Assembly: GCA_910589415.1 (NCBI GenBank)
Contig: OU342630.1
Location: 78,364,186-78,428,185 of the forward strand
Length of the DNA stretch: 64,000 bases
Origin: Malachius bipustulatus
Lineage: Eukaryota > Arthropoda > Insecta > Coleoptera > Melyridae
Reading direction: 5' to 3'
The notes under the pieces were generated by a model that made no database searches, was not told the origin of the DNA, and worked only from the letters and a program-made list of their open reading frames with translations. Each line of letters opens with the position of its first letter. The stretch's first letter is position 1. The position numbers and the translations under genes were made by a program. This document shows, piece by piece, positions 12,206 through 25,100 of the stretch.

Positions 12206-13153
12206 TTGGTTAAACCATAATATGCTAATCTCGAAAGTGAAGATTTAAGAGAGTGGTATAAAATCGGATTATACGAAAATAATTATAAAATAAATTTCTT
12301 TATCATAAATTATCATTATTTGCGTCATCCCGGATAGGCGTTTCTTGAAACTAAAAATCATTAATCAGTAATTTAAATATGAAGTAGTATAAGAGAATGA
12401 AAGGCACTTGTTCAGCTTCTTTGGTCCCGTACTTAAAATTCATGAGAATGAAACGTCTACACCGTCTCGAAATAAAATAGATTCCCACACCATTCGTTGA
12501 AACTGGGTAATGTCGCAAAAGGAGACCAATCAATAATGAAATTGAGTATTAGGAAATGGCTTCGGTAGAGCATGATTGGAGACAAAACGCCACCATAAGA
12601 AAAAAGTTAAGGGAATCAGGAATTAGATTTAATGAGAACTCGAATTAAGCCGGACTCGATGAGACCCCGAATGGGCTCTCCAGGAGCTAAACAGGGAACT
12701 CGCTGGCCACGTCAACATCTACCCGATAGCAAGAAATGTTCTACTCGTTTTTTCCTCTTTTTTTCTTCTTAATATTAAATTAAGTTCGATTAGTTGAATA
12801 GGGCGAATTACCTAATATACCCTGTACGTATACGTGATCGTTTTGGTAAATTGAAATTCCTGGTATAAGACCGTTTCTGTAAAAACTTAAATTGACAGTT
12901 TAATTAATACGGTAAGCAGCAAAAAATAGCTAGGTAAGAACAATCGTCCGAACTTCGTTTAGTTAAGAAGTTTTAATTCCATGAAGTTTCATTTGAAATT
13001 GAAATTTCATGAAATTTAGTTTAAATAATTAAAGACCAGATCGGCATCAGTTGTGAGTTTAAAGTTAAATGTGAAAAGGCAACGGAATTTTTGAAAATTC
13101 GCCGTCTCTGGAAAGAAGTATTACTAAGTATCCAGGTACGTTATACCTACTTA
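12206..13153. other. Unassigned non-coding stretch
   Basis: Nothing convincing. A short GC-richer patch around 12640-12740 lacks any sustained open frame. Confidence 0.5.
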
Positions 13154-13517
13154 TACAGGGTGTTTTTGTTAACTGGGCAGCCAAAATCGAACGTCATGTA
13201 AAAAGTCGCATTTTAAAAACACAAAAAAAAGGAATAATTTTTTTAATATATGGCTGCATGCGTTCAGGAAATAATATTTCAAAAAATGTACAATTAAGGC
13301 TCCTGTAAATATATATTTTTTTAGTAACTGGACCGCCAGATTCGAGTGTCATGTATAAGTCTTTTAAGCACAAAAGAGAGAATGAATTTTTTCAAGGCCA
13401 CGTTTAAGAAATATTTCACACATTTAAGAAATAGCCAAGTATAAAATGCTATTTTATACATGGCTCAGTGTATAGATGGTAGTTGAAAAATTTTCAAAAT
13501 TCACAACTCACCCTGTA
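13154..13517. repeat. Repeat bounded by TACAGGGTG and CACCCTGTA with internal duplication
   Basis: The ends are exact mutual reverse complements (13154-13162 and 13509-13517). Inside, a block beginning TAACTGGGCAGCCA (about 13169) recurs as TAACTGGACCGCCA (about 13324), giving two diverged direct units of about 155 bp. No coding capacity. Confidence 0.65.
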
Positions 13518-13584
13518 TATTAACAGAGAAGAGAGTTGACACTTTTTAAAAATCACGTCATATTCCCCTTAAGGGGCACTACAT

Positions 13585-14015
13585 ATGGTAGAACTCTTCA
13601 ACCACTCTTCAACCTCAACAAGGAACGTCTCACTCAGAACACTGACGGGATTCCTAACGGGACATTGTAAGCTCAAGGAACACCTGAGGAAGTTAGGCAT
13701 AGAAGATAATGGCGTCTGCAGATTCTGCGGGAAAGGAGACGAGACACCACGTCACCTACTGCTCAACTGCGATGAGTTAGAACTCAAAAGAAGTAATGTT
13801 CTGGGCCACCACCAGCTAGAGGCAGGGAACTTACCCAACCTTGATCGTCTCAAAATCCTGAAGTTTCTCAAGGAAACGGACTTTTGGAGAGGGTGCTTCA
13901 CTAAAGGGATCCCAGACCAGGCGAGGCACAGCAGAGGGAATACAATATATCTTTTAGATCGCAGTAACTTGATCACCCTCTATATACAAATACAAATACA
14001 AATACAATGGTAGAA
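13585..14015 (+). mobile_element. 5'-truncated non-LTR retrotransposon tail with 9-bp target duplication
   Basis: The inserted piece (about 13594-14006) encodes the last part of a non-LTR polyprotein in one open frame. It reads LTGFLTGHCKLKEHLRKLG followed by CRFCGKGDETPRHLLLNC, the usual C-terminal cysteine/histidine motif after the RNase H domain in insect I/R1/Jockey-like elements. A short 3' UTR and an (ACAAAT)n tail follow. The direct repeat ATGGTAGAA is present on both sides (13585-13593, 14007-14015). The ATG of the 142-codon frame lies in the target duplication, so it is not a real start. The open frame and intact duplication suggest a fairly recent insertion. Confidence 0.85.
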
Positions 14016-15344
14016 GTTTGTAAAGTTCCTCATGACTCACCCTGAACTTGATCCATGTTGTCATTTTTTAAGATTTTTGGAGGGGCCGCTACCCCTCTTA
14101 GCGCTACAAAGCAAATGTGTCAAAATCACAAAACGAAAACGGTTCCTTCTTACTATAACAATTGCTACATAGAAATGTTCCAACTGTAGAGAAAAACACA
14201 TTCTAGGAAAAAACTAATAATTCGGCACCATCTTTTGTTTCGGACGATTGTTGAAATTTTCTACGTTTAGCTAGAAATTTATTTTAATTTATGACCATCG
14301 TCAGTGATGAGTAATAAAGATTGTTTGCGTAGACTCTATAAAACTGATGCGTTGATTGAAAAATAACATTGAGGAATTTATGGGCTCTTCAAGCATACTA
14401 GAACTCCTAAATAACGAGTGTTGATCCAATGATGGTTAATTTTTATTATATTCTCGTTCCATGTCACAATATTACGAGGAAAAAATTATTTGTATGGTGG
14501 TAATGACTTTAGCTAGAAAATTAAAGATTTTTGTCAGAATTTTCCATTTTGATCACCCGTTGAATGACTTCCTTTCATAGGTAGGTTAAAAAATAGTATT
14601 TTAGAGTTACTATTACGGAAGACATTCTTGTAACTTCATTCTAATTAAAGTTCAACGAGAGACTCGTTGAATAAGTTTTATTTTTCATAGGGTTACTTTA
14701 AAACGTGCTTACAAGTTCCAACAAGTTTTCATGTGAAACATTTTTCATTAATATAAATAGAACATTTTTATACATTATAAAGGCCTGAGAAACTTCAAGC
14801 CATATTTTGAAATTAGACTCAGTGGTCACGAGCTTACAATAACTCTCCAGACTAGAGTCATTAGGCACTTCCGTGGAAGCAGTTAATTACCAGGGAAAGA
14901 CTGTTAAAGTATTATTGTTGGAATCGTAAATGACAAACTTATATGTATTAGTTAAGAATAAAGCACAATCGTGGAACTGAAAAAATTACATTAAAGTTAA
15001 CATCTGCAAAAAAAGCAATGGGCTTATTAAGTTATATATAACTGCACGCAGGAGCTTAGGCCCCTATAACTATCAAGACTGCCGAGGTCATAGAAATAAG
15101 CTTTTTTTTAAGAAACTTGTTTGCAGCATCAGATACTGAGGAAAATTTACAGACAGATAGCTCGAGCGAGAAAGTACCGGTGAAATAAAAGGTGTTTGAG
15201 CTATAAGGATCATGGATGCGGGAAAAAGCTGGGGATAGCTAACTATACATATTCATTAAACTATTACTAGGTATTGGTAAGCCTGGACAAGGAATTTACA
15301 CAACGATTTCTAAATAGATCAGAATTGGTGTATTTTTGGTCGAC
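14016..15344. other. Unassigned non-coding stretch
   Basis: A short GGGGCCGCTACCCCTC patch near 14070 recalls the G/C-rich segment of the GGCCCAACG repeats, but the rest does not match. Otherwise nothing recognised. Confidence 0.5.
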
Positions 15345-15850
15345 ATTATAGCACCCAGTGAAGAGGATATTTAAAATGTTCAAGGGTTCAAAAGATTAGA
15401 AGTCTTTTTCAGCTGATTGGTAAAGGCCTAGAGAATCTGGGTAAGGAAATCTGTTAGCATTCTCAAACCGTTTTTGCTGAGCTTGATGCAGGTTTCAAAA
15501 TAAATAGTTTAGCTTGTATTTCCCAAGCAATATTTTGGGTTCTCTTAATCCTGGGTAGTCTCTTCAGAAATTCCCTCTTTTGATTTCCTCTTCTTTCTTT
15601 CTTTGTCTTTGAAAACATTTTATCCTCGTCCGCATAGAGGTTCTGGTCCTATAAGAGCGACGTTGTTGCTCCTCGCTTTGCTAAGTTATCAGCTTCTTCA
15701 TCACGTTTCAAACTTGTATGTCCTGGCATCCAGAGGAGAGCTACTTTGTTTCATTTGCCTAATTTATCTACTTCTTTACAAATTCCAACACCGTTTCTGA
15801 ACTGATGACGTATGAGCTCAGTGTTTAAGGAATTTTGGCAGAAAATTTTC
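15345..15850 (-). pseudogene. Non-LTR retrotransposon remnant: RNase H end and C-terminal region
   Basis: Read on the minus strand from about 15830 downward, the sequence gives VALLWMPGHTSLKRDEEADN and LAKRGATTSL, the last catalytic block of an RNase H domain (the usual form is WVPGHxGxxGNExAD). After a frameshift LIGPEPLCGRG follows, the GPEP motif found just after RNase H in insect non-LTR elements. Farther on, LRMLTDFLT resembles the LTGFLTGHC motif, decayed. Stops and frameshifts throughout show a dead copy. It is unrelated in sequence to the plus-strand remnants at 16.5 and 20.7 kb beyond family level. Confidence 0.75.
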
Positions 15851-16271
15851 GAAAAATCTCTCCGAAACATGTCAGTCTTACCTGGCCGTCGAAGACGTCC
15901 GTCGAGGGTATGGTCGAAGGTATTCGACCATTCGATATCGAAGGTAATATTATTAACAAGTCCCATTAATAAACCGTGCCCGTAACCAAAATATTTTTCC
16001 GGAAAACAAACTCTTGACCCACTCTTCGATGCAACTGTAGATATAGAACCGGTTAATCATAGTTTATATTTATTTTTGTTTGTGATCGATATTAAAAAAT
16101 CTCATTGATGCGGGTGAAGACCTCCTTCCAAACGTCAATCAGCTTGTAAATCAACAAAATAAATTCATCCCCTGCAGGTAAATCTTGCATTGCGAATATA
16201 TGTCTTATTAATTATTTGGACCTTGGACTTCGTGGTGGTAAGTTTTTATGACTTTTCTTAGTCATCTTAAT
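15851..16271. other. Unassigned non-coding stretch
   Basis: May include more of the decayed minus-strand retrotransposon, but no motif is readable. Confidence 0.4.
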
Positions 16272-16332
16272 AGCGGCTCCATGGTGTAGTGGTAATGACT
16301 GCTGGCGACAGAGCCAAATATCGTCCTGGCAC
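16272..16332 (+). repeat. tRNA-like sequence, possible SINE head
   Basis: GGCTCCATGGTGTAGTGGTA matches the A-box side of a tRNA (TGGTGTAGTGGT is typical). About 30 bases on, ATATCGTCCTGGCAC looks like a degraded B box and T-arm. The anticodon arm does not fold convincingly and a poly-T run follows, so it is read as a tRNA-derived SINE fragment or dead tRNA, not a working tRNA gene. Confidence 0.4.
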
Positions 16333-16479
16333 ATTTTTTTTTATATTAGTTTTGGAATGTACTCGTGTTTGAAAAATAAATAATGCGTTCTATTGGGGTG
16401 GTGGTGATGAGTGGAATTGACGAAAGGGCCTTGAAGGTATAGTCGCTTGCTTTACTTATTAGTTATTTTGACTTATACT

Positions 16480-17065
16480 GATAAATTCGAACTTGCCGAC
16501 TCTGTGGCCAGAAAGGTGAGGAATCCAAATTTATTGGACCAGAACCAGTATTTGTCATATCACCGAAAATTTCCAAAACAACAATATGCAACTGGGCTGA
16601 GAGGGAAGTCGTCCACCACTGGCAAAACTTACCAAGATTGGTCCATTCAAAGGGCTTTATACATGTATGTCACGTCGAAAAAAGGAACCAAAGAAATATT
16701 GTAGCTTAACTGGAAAAAACTAAAAGCCTCAATAGACCTACCTATCTACTAACTAGACACTGCAAGCTGAACCATCACTGCACAGAATGGGCTTAGCGAT
16801 CAGCGCTGAATGCCGACTGTGCTTGGAGGATGACGAAACAGCAAAGTACATACATCGTATTCGAGTGTCCCGTTTGAGAAGAACCAGACTTCCTCATACC
16901 TGAGGACATGGATACATTGCCAATAGTCAAGATAGTCAGCTTTCTCAAAGAGGCTTACCTGCGGGGTTAATGTAGCACGACTAGATGGAAGCCGCAGTAG
17001 ATCTTCCAGCGCAGTGAAAGTGTCACAATGCCCACTCTCTATAAATTTAATCTGATATAAAAATA
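16480..17065 (+). pseudogene. Non-LTR retrotransposon remnant, C-terminal part and 3' UTR
   Basis: This is the same family as the remnant at 20.7-22.2 kb. GLRGKSSTTGKTYQDW is nearly identical to the segment at about 21725. A decayed LTGHCKLNHH stretch follows, and then ECRLCLEDDETAKYI, the C-terminal cysteine/histidine motif. The 3' UTR shares GTTAATGTAGCACGACTAG and later blocks with the other copy and ends near TCTGATATAAAAATAAAA. Frameshifts break the reading several times. It is 5'-truncated, with no reverse transcriptase part. Confidence 0.75.
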
Positions 17066-18462
17066 AAAAAATAGCTTGATATCTCTATTAATCTTTCAAA
17101 TTTTTGTTTTCCTTCATCATCTAATTTAATTTAGCGATCTCAGAGATCCTAGTTTACTTAAGTAATTTCCTTAATGTCTTAATGAACATCTGACAAATAT
17201 CCTGAAGTCAAATTATTTATAAAAATTACCTCATTGGTCCTCTAGCTAAGCCGAGAAGACCGTCTAGAAAAATTTCTTGAAGTTATACTAGAATTTCAGC
17301 TATCATGGATTTAAGTATCTAGTAGATTTTTTCCCATTTCACTTAGTTTTAAAAAAGGATTTCCTTTAAAGTTGATATTTTTTTTTATTTTCGTCATTCT
17401 GCCAGTTTCATCTGATGCGTTAGTAAACTACCTACTTACCTTTTGGTCTTAAAAAACTTCTGCACAATTCAAACCACTAGATTCTGTGTATGCTTACCTC
17501 GGCGATGTTATTCTGAGGATCGTTTTCTGAGTAAAATGCATTTGAATTAAATCTGTTTGCAATTATTCTAGAGGAGCAAGGTATCTTCAGCATTAAACGC
17601 TACATTATTAGCATCCAACCGTTTTCAACAACTCCATTAATTATTCTAAGTGTGTGATGAGTATTTTGCATAATAATGTACAATGAGTAATAGTACTCAG
17701 ATATATTATCATCATAATACTCATGCTGAGAATGCTGACTCAGATTAGTTGTCGTCAGTTTCTATAAGGAATTCTAATACGTTCATGAGTAATTTAATAT
17801 TCTCAAACTCAGACAATTGAAACAAAACAAAAACAAGCTTCAACCGTACATGAATAATTTTAATTGAAACCTGCGTTGGAAGTATGTTGCAAATTACGTT
17901 CGTAAAGGAAAAAGCATTTATTTGATACTAATTTTGAGAGCGCATTTCCAGGTTTCGGATGGGATGAAGCTCAAGTCATGCTTAGTCAGCGGCAGCTTTA
18001 AGTGAGGGGGGCTGAAAACAACTAAAAGCGTTTACGAATACTGTCGCTGCTAACCAGGTTCATGGTGCCCGATATAAGGCAACGTGCCGAGTGCTAATAG
18101 CCACTGGGGTTTGCTTGTTATCATGAACGTTCCCCCTGAAATAAGGGACAGTATTTAGTCTCATTTAATCATCGGAATATATGACTGAAATAGAGCGAGG
18201 GAAAAATATTCGTCCAAAGAACGAAAAAATCGTAAATAGAAAGAATCAGAATCTTGTAGTTTATAGATTACTAAATGAACCCTTTTGTTGTTTTTATATA
18301 AAAAGAGGGAGCATCGATCTTGTAGAATTGTAGACTGTGCAGAACGTAATCTCTTCACTCTGATAATTTTGGCTAACTAGCTAATAACCACACAATATGA
18401 AGAGTCGGAGAATAATTTAAATTTATATGTAGTTAAATAGATTAACACAAACATCCATGGAG
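17066..18462. other. Unassigned non-coding stretch
   Basis: No supported gene, RNA or repeat. Slightly GC-richer around 17940-18130 without a sustained open frame. Confidence 0.5.
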
Positions 18463-18525
18463 AGGCTGGGATTCGAACTCATGCATGCGGTGGCATTCTA
18501 AACAACTTAGCCGCGAGCACACAAG
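18463..18525 (-). repeat. tRNA-like sequence on the minus strand, possible SINE head
   Basis: On the minus strand GAGTTCGAATCCC (18468-18480) is a good B box, and GGCTAAGTTGTTTAG (18499-18513) resembles an A box at about the right distance. The acceptor ends do not pair, so this is more likely a tRNA-derived SINE or decayed tRNA than an active gene. Confidence 0.45.
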
Positions 18526-20079
18526 AGCGCAAAAACTAGAAAATCTCTGCGTGGTTTTTCAAACTGTAGGTACTAATGTAATCTAAGTAGGCAAAATTTT
18601 CAAGCCTTATTTTGACGAGATGTCAATATTTTGAATTGAAAGCTATAGAAAAATGCTCACAAACCTAAATTAATAAATTCATTTTACAAATGTATGCATC
18701 AAGCAGGCACCAGTCCTGCAGACGGACAAACAAAATCTTGAAAACAATAATAAGCCTTGTCAGAAGCAATGTGGGAAAACAGAAACTGGTGATGAGAAAT
18801 AAAAGGACGGCAAGTGAAGTGGCATTCAAAGGCTGCCTTACTCGATATCCACTGGAGCAATCAGTGGATCGAGGCATGATGCTTTATTAAATCACCTTTC
18901 TATCTTTCGTTGTTGAGAGAGAGGCTGGAGGTGGCTCGCCACAAATTGATTCAGGAATGTGGTGCTGGTGCCATCAAACACAGCCGCGGTAAAAATTATG
19001 AGGTCCCGAAGTCACATGCAATTATTCTAGGAATGTTTGCAGACTTTGTGCCGCGAAGTTTAGGTGACAGGGTAGAACAAAAAATTGTTACTGTACAATT
19101 TCATTTACAAAAAGTTTAATAAAACTTAAATTTTATCGTTTACAAGACAATATTTTAGGGACGCGTATATGAAGTTCAAGCTTTATGATGACAAATTCAA
19201 TGTTTGAGAGAGAATAACTACTCCGCTTACGATTTAGAGTTCTTGAAGAATGAATCCAAGGATATACCTAAAATAATAATGTTTATTTTGCTTTTTACGA
19301 CTTTTCACTTAATATCTACATTTGGTGAGGTTCAGATCAGAATTGGTAATGTCAAATCGAGTTATTGAGATCGAAACTTAACAATCAGATCAGGACCCCA
19401 ACAGGTCCTCAGACCCAGCGGCTGATAAACTAACCGACATCGGAGAGACGATTCAGCGGAGGTAAGCCAATCCCAATGAAAAACTACTCTCTGGAAAGAC
19501 GACCTGACGCTGGAGAAACAATTCGGTTAAGTAGAGGCGACTTAGCTATGGGTTTACGGGATAACCGATCCAACTGTGAACGAGGGTAGACCTGAACAGA
19601 AAAACCTAATACATCAACCTATCTACGCTGAAGAGCCTATCCAACCGGGAAACAACCCCCCCCCCCCACCCCGGTGACAAAAAAGTGACAATCCTCTATA
19701 CCAGGACCCTCAGACATTCCCGGATTGCTTTGAAGAGCTTTTTGAGGAGACGGGAGATGGTAGAGGTGATGGTGTCTTCGACATTTAAGAGCAGCCTTTA
19801 GATATTTCGGACGACTCACGAAATAATCTCATGTCTTCACCGTATCTGAAATACTCGCATACTCGCTTTCGCTTTGCTGAAACCGTCTCAGTACTGATGG
19901 CATTAAATCTACTCGGAGGTTGGGTCGATTTTCTGCCACCCATTTTGACTGCCACACAAAGTAGGAAACCTAAAGAATACACCTCGTTCCCCACGTTTTT
20001 CAGTCTTTGATGGTACAAAGCGCAAAATATCTCTACATAAACAACTAAAAGCTCGGCTCCGTGAGAGATTGTCATGTCT
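18526..20079. other. Unassigned stretch with a poly-C run
   Basis: Open frames at 18690-18890 and 18910-19119 are unrecognised, and the latter does not begin with ATG. A run of about 12 C lies near 19656-19668. The region 19380-19800 is GC-richer and may be an unrecognised element remnant. Confidence 0.4.
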
Positions 20080-20084
20080 GTAAT

Positions 20085-20295
20085 CTGATGGGCGTTTGCA
20101 TTCGATCGTATTGCCGAATAAATTTTGTCACGTGTGCTTGTGACTTATTTAACGCTGGTCACTCATCTGACGAACGTTTGCATTCGTTCGCATGTTCGGA
20201 GAAATTGGAGAAAGCGTCATGTGTAGGATTGAGAGCTTGGTAGCTAGTTTTCGAACAAAATTTGTTCGGCAATACGAACGAATGCAAACGTGCGT
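20085..20295. repeat. Small inverted-repeat element
   Basis: GCGTTTGCATTCGATCGTAT and following bases (about 20092-20130) are mirrored at about 20253-20290, with a third, internal partial copy near 20170-20200. Both arms encode the same accidental peptide (VCIRSYCR), which simply reflects the inverted DNA. It is probably a MITE-like element. Confidence 0.65.
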
Positions 20296-20674
20296 CAAAC
20301 GGATGACAGGCTTCAGATGACTTACCGGATTCATATAATCGTTGTTGTACCTAATTTTATATTTGATCTGTTTCACATCTCGTTTGATGTTGATATTGAT
20401 AGTGAGGCTGTCAGATGCTCTGCAACCTATTAAAAATCTATTGTGCCCCCACATCTGGTTTACTTTTATTTATCTTAGATTAGCTGGTAGAGCTTTTCGG
20501 GTAGGTGGGAGATAATTATTTACTAGTCAGTTTCTTCATTTTTAAAATGAAATCGTCAGTAAAAATGTTTTAAGTTGTCTCCTGTTATAGTTCCTGTCCA
20601 GTTTCTGTATAGTAGCAAACTGATCAAAGGCAGATCGGTAGCGACCATTTCTAGGGTCCTTCAAAAAGTACTCG
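20296..20674. other. Unassigned non-coding stretch
   Basis: Nothing recognised. It may hold unreadable 5' sequence of the retrotransposon that follows. Confidence 0.4.
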
Positions 20675-22165
20675 AGGTGACTTTAAGTGGAGCGAGATGG
20701 AACACATGTTGGTCAACCCTCGCAAAACTGTCATAGTACCATTTTCCAGAAAGAGAAGGTTGGGCGGTTTAACGCCGTCAACTCTTTTGGGAGAAACCAT
20801 TCCATTTGCAGAGGAAGTTAGGTACCTTGGAGTAATCCTGGATAAAAAGATTTTTGAAAACTATTATCTGGAAAAGTTATACACAGAGCCAAACTCTCTT
20901 TATGGACGAGTAAAAGGATATGTGGCAAAGCATGGGGAATCGCACCCAAACAAATATACTGGCTTTACGTAACGGTCGTCAGACCTATGATTGTGTATAT
21001 GGCAGTACCGCTTGGTGGTCAAAAGGCCAGCAGTCCATGCCCAAATTAAAGCTCTACAGAGACCAGCTTGTCTGGTGATCTGTGGTATCATCAACATCAC
21101 ACCATCGGCGACTATGGAGATCCTAATGGACTTACCACCTGAGAGAGTAATATTTATTTGGAGAGCAAGGCCAGATGAATTGCAATATTATAAAATGAAA
21201 CAGATGGCAAGAAGCTTGCCAAAGGCCTATAACTTCAAGCGAAAGTCACAGTCTACTGGGTATGTATGCCGTCAGATATACTGCCCAAGACAATCATGAA
21301 CCGCTCTGCTTTTAAGATCCTTCTTCCTAGAAGAGACGTGTGGAAGGACGACAGAAATGAACTCCTGAAAGCATATTTCAGTTGGTTCACCGATGAATTC
21401 AAGACATCCATAGGAGCTGGAGCTGGGATGTGTAGCACTGGCTCGAAGAATACAGCCATCTCGACCCTGGGCCTTCATGCAACCACTTTCCAGGCCGAAA
21501 TCTATGCCATAGAGCATTGTGCCCAGTTACAGGAAGAGATGCACTGTCAACGCAGATCAATAGAGATATTTTCAAACATCCAAGCGGCTCTAAAAGCCCT
21601 TAGATCCAGCCACTGCAAGTCCAAGTTGGTCTGGACAGTCAATTAACCTTGAATGCGCTAACAAAGAGCGACGAAGTAACTCTGGTCTGAATTCCGGGTC
21701 ATGCAAACCAACAATACGAAAATGGGCTGAGAGGGAAGTCCTCCAGCACTGGCAAAACTTACCAAGATTAGACCATTGGAAGGCCTTTATAAAGGGTACT
21801 TCGAAGAAAAGGGCCGAAGAACTATTGTATGCTGGGCACTGCAAGCTGAACCATCATCTGCACAGATGGGCTTGGAGATCAGCGCTGAATGCCGCCTCTG
21901 TGCTTGAAGGATGACGAAACAGCAAAACACATCCCATGCGAGTGTCCCGCTTTGGGAAGGACCAGATTACGAACCTTCGAGAGAGACTTTCTCACATCGG
22001 AGGACCTGGATACATTAACAACAGTCAAAATGGTCAGCTTCCTCAAAGAGCTGACCTGATGGGGTTAATGTAGCACGACTAGATGGGAGCCATAATAGAC
22101 TTTCGGTCGCAGTGGAGGTGTCACAATAGCCCACTCACGATAAATCTCTAATCTAATTTAATCCA
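20675..22165 (+). pseudogene. Non-LTR retrotransposon remnant: reverse transcriptase end, RNase H, C-terminal motif, 3' UTR
   Basis: The order is that of an insect I/R1-like polyprotein. LVNPRKTVIVPFSRKRRLGG and EVRYLGVILDKK (about 20707-20850) form the last conserved blocks of the reverse transcriptase. A connecting region with QIKALQRPACLVICG follows (about 21040-21090). The RNase H domain (about 21380-21600) has TDEFKTS at the first acidic position (usually TDGSK), QAEIYAIEHCA with the Glu, and SNIQAALKAL where SDSQAALKAL is usual, so the third Asp is lost. After a frameshift come GLRGKSSSTGKTYQD and a decayed Cys/His motif. The 3' UTR is shared with the copy at 16.5-17.1 kb. Several frameshifts and stops show it is dead, and the N-terminal half of the element is missing. 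Confidence 0.85.
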
Positions 22166-25100
22166 CAGACGCTGTCATCATTTCGTTTTGATTCATGAAA
22201 AAAAAAGTAAATTCATAAAAGAATGTTATAAAATACCCTCCATTATGATTAGTAGTTATTGATCGCTTTATGACACAGGGTATAGGTGGCGATTGAACTA
22301 ATTCATAGGACAGTAATTTTTATGAGAAAGGCCAGTTTCTAATTATCACTTTATCAAAGTAGTGATCGTTAGGTAACCGCAGGCACCATATTCAGTTAAA
22401 ATTAACTTCACCTTTACGATGGAATCAGTTCTACTCATCAAAATCACAACAGGACTAGAAAGAGAAACACCGTTTCATGGAATGAAAAGAAAAAATCCCA
22501 CTATATAAACGCACTCTATTTACATATAAAGGGAATGTGTTTTAATTACCCCGAAGCTCGGAAAATGTATAAATAGGAAATTTACGCCCAGGTACTCAAT
22601 TTTAAGACGTATACGAGACTACCTAATTTTGTAATTACAAGTCGAGCATACTTTGAGACTACCACTTTCCCTTGAGATAATCCACTTGGGAAAATTGAAG
22701 TATTTCTGAAACGTATTTCATTTAGGGCCGGTGATAAATATTAAAGTTACTTTAGCTGAAAGTCACCTTAAACTATTGTTGAAAACAACAGTTTCCTAGA
22801 GAAATTAAAACTTTTTAAAGTGAACTTAATTTTGAAACTGGCTCGTAGATAATAATGGTTTTTTTGCTTACACGTCATAAAATCATAATATTTATATACA
22901 TTTCTCTACGACTATTGAATAAAACCTCCATTATCCTGCTGATTTCAGTTTAATAATGACGTGCATTCTTCATGCCGTAAGATAAATAGATGCACATTCA
23001 CGCATTGAAGTCAATCACAACTCAGTCGGTGAAATAATGCGAAAAAAATCACCAGTTAGAGCCAATGACAACTGAGCAAATACAAGAAATCACCGCATCG
23101 AACGCCTTCATAGCACTCACACAGCACATATATGTGTAAGACGATAATGATGACACGAACACTTTCGAATAGTCAAGAAAATAGCACGATCGCACTCCAA
23201 GGCAGTCTCGTTTCAACTTAGGTTTCTACACCACACAGCGCTTCACTGGGCAGGCGGCTCAGACAAGTAACGAGTCTAGACAGGCGTGTACTATTAAAGT
23301 TTCATCCCCATGAATAACCATATGATTCTCCGCTCGTTGAAGAATTAATTATTATTATAATCATAGATGTATCGTTTACACGATTTAATACGCGTAAGCA
23401 ATAACGTAGATGTATCTAAAAGTAGTTCTATAATATAATCAAAATGTCAATCAAAAGTCGATATCATTAGAAGAAATTTTAATATTGTTTGATCAGTTTA
23501 AACATTGAACGAAAACCCATTCATTTTAGCTACGTCCAATGATTGCCATTGTTGAGGTTTCAATTACCTTTGTATTTCGAATAATGTCATACATTCTCGT
23601 GCATACACACGGGATATTTCAACGAAAACTCCACCCAAATGCGAAAAAACTGGCGAAGCACGTCAATTTCGATTCTCCTGGGGACCATGCTCCAAATTCA
23701 CGTGTAGCTAATCCCTGAACAATTTTAGATAGGACAGACATTCATGCAACATTCTGGAAGGCTTTATTAACATAAAAGTCGATCTGTAAGCAAAATTTGC
23801 TTTCGCTACAACGTTAACTCTTTTGTAATATTTTTCGTGACGGTTTCGGAATAAGATTTGTTTTGAATTCAAATCACATGGATTGAATTTTTGTCTCCTG
23901 GATGTAATATATTATTCTCAATCGATCAATTATTCAAAAATATTTGTTGAAATTTTAAAGTACACAATTCAAAACTTTGTTTAATCTAACTGATTAAATA
24001 AAATATGACTATCCCTAGAACATCGTCGATTGATTGGCTATCTGCGTTTGACTTCTAGTTAGCATGCATGCAGACATGCCGCGAAGCTTCTGAAGCTCAA
24101 GATAATGTTGTAGCAGTTTTGTTTCTCCTGACAACTTTAAGCCTCGGAGACTCACTCCCTGTACACGTTTTCCCATCAATTACTCTCCTCTAGTTTTCAC
24201 GCCTCACGTGAATAAAGTTTTATACTTCACTCACACATCTCGACAGTTTTTTTATACTAACACCAGAAACTATAATGCCAGAAATATTCCTGCGTTTTAA
24301 GATGCCCGATGTAAAGACACGTAATTTGTAAGGGGAGCAATTTTTTGATATTTTTATATTTCCTTTTAAAAACGTGCAAGAAAGGATTCTAGACAAGTTA
24401 ATTACAAAAAAGATTTATCTTTTTATCAGATGAAAAAAAAAAATTGAGAGAAGTTGATCCAATATGAAGGTATGATACAGTCGTATCTCTCTTTTTAGTT
24501 ACTAGGAAAAGAATAAAAATATTCTTCTGAGTTGGATGTACAGTTATTGGGGTACAAAACAAAAATATGTGTAGCGAGATTAATTACGAATAACTTACTA
24601 GGCGTAGAGTACCTATCAATGTTTAGAAAAAGTCGAGTATAACTACCTAGTTTTTGATTGGGGTGCGAGAATAAAATAAATGGAGATTCTCTTTAGAGGA
24701 GAACAGTAAGAAAATCGGTTAAAAAAAAAAACAATGTAGAACCACAAGGGTAAAAACCGTCGCGCTTTGAAGTTGTAGCTGGCTGATTAAAGTATGATAT
24801 GGACACTTCTGTAAAAGCCTTCATTCAAGCATCATGAATTAAATAGGATTGTAAATGAAAGGCTAATGCTTATAAGTCCCGTTAGCAGCTATAAATATTA
24901 AATTGACACCAACAGAGTTTAAGTCCTTAAGAACCAGCATATTCAAAAGCGAGTGTATCATCCTATCCATCCAGTGATTTATTTCATGATCATGTGATTA
25001 TGATTTGCTGGCACTCTGGCCATATTTCTTGTTGCCAAAACTCAACTCACTTTCCGGGTGTCGGTGCTTCACGACAGTTTAAATTGATTTTTTCTTTTTA

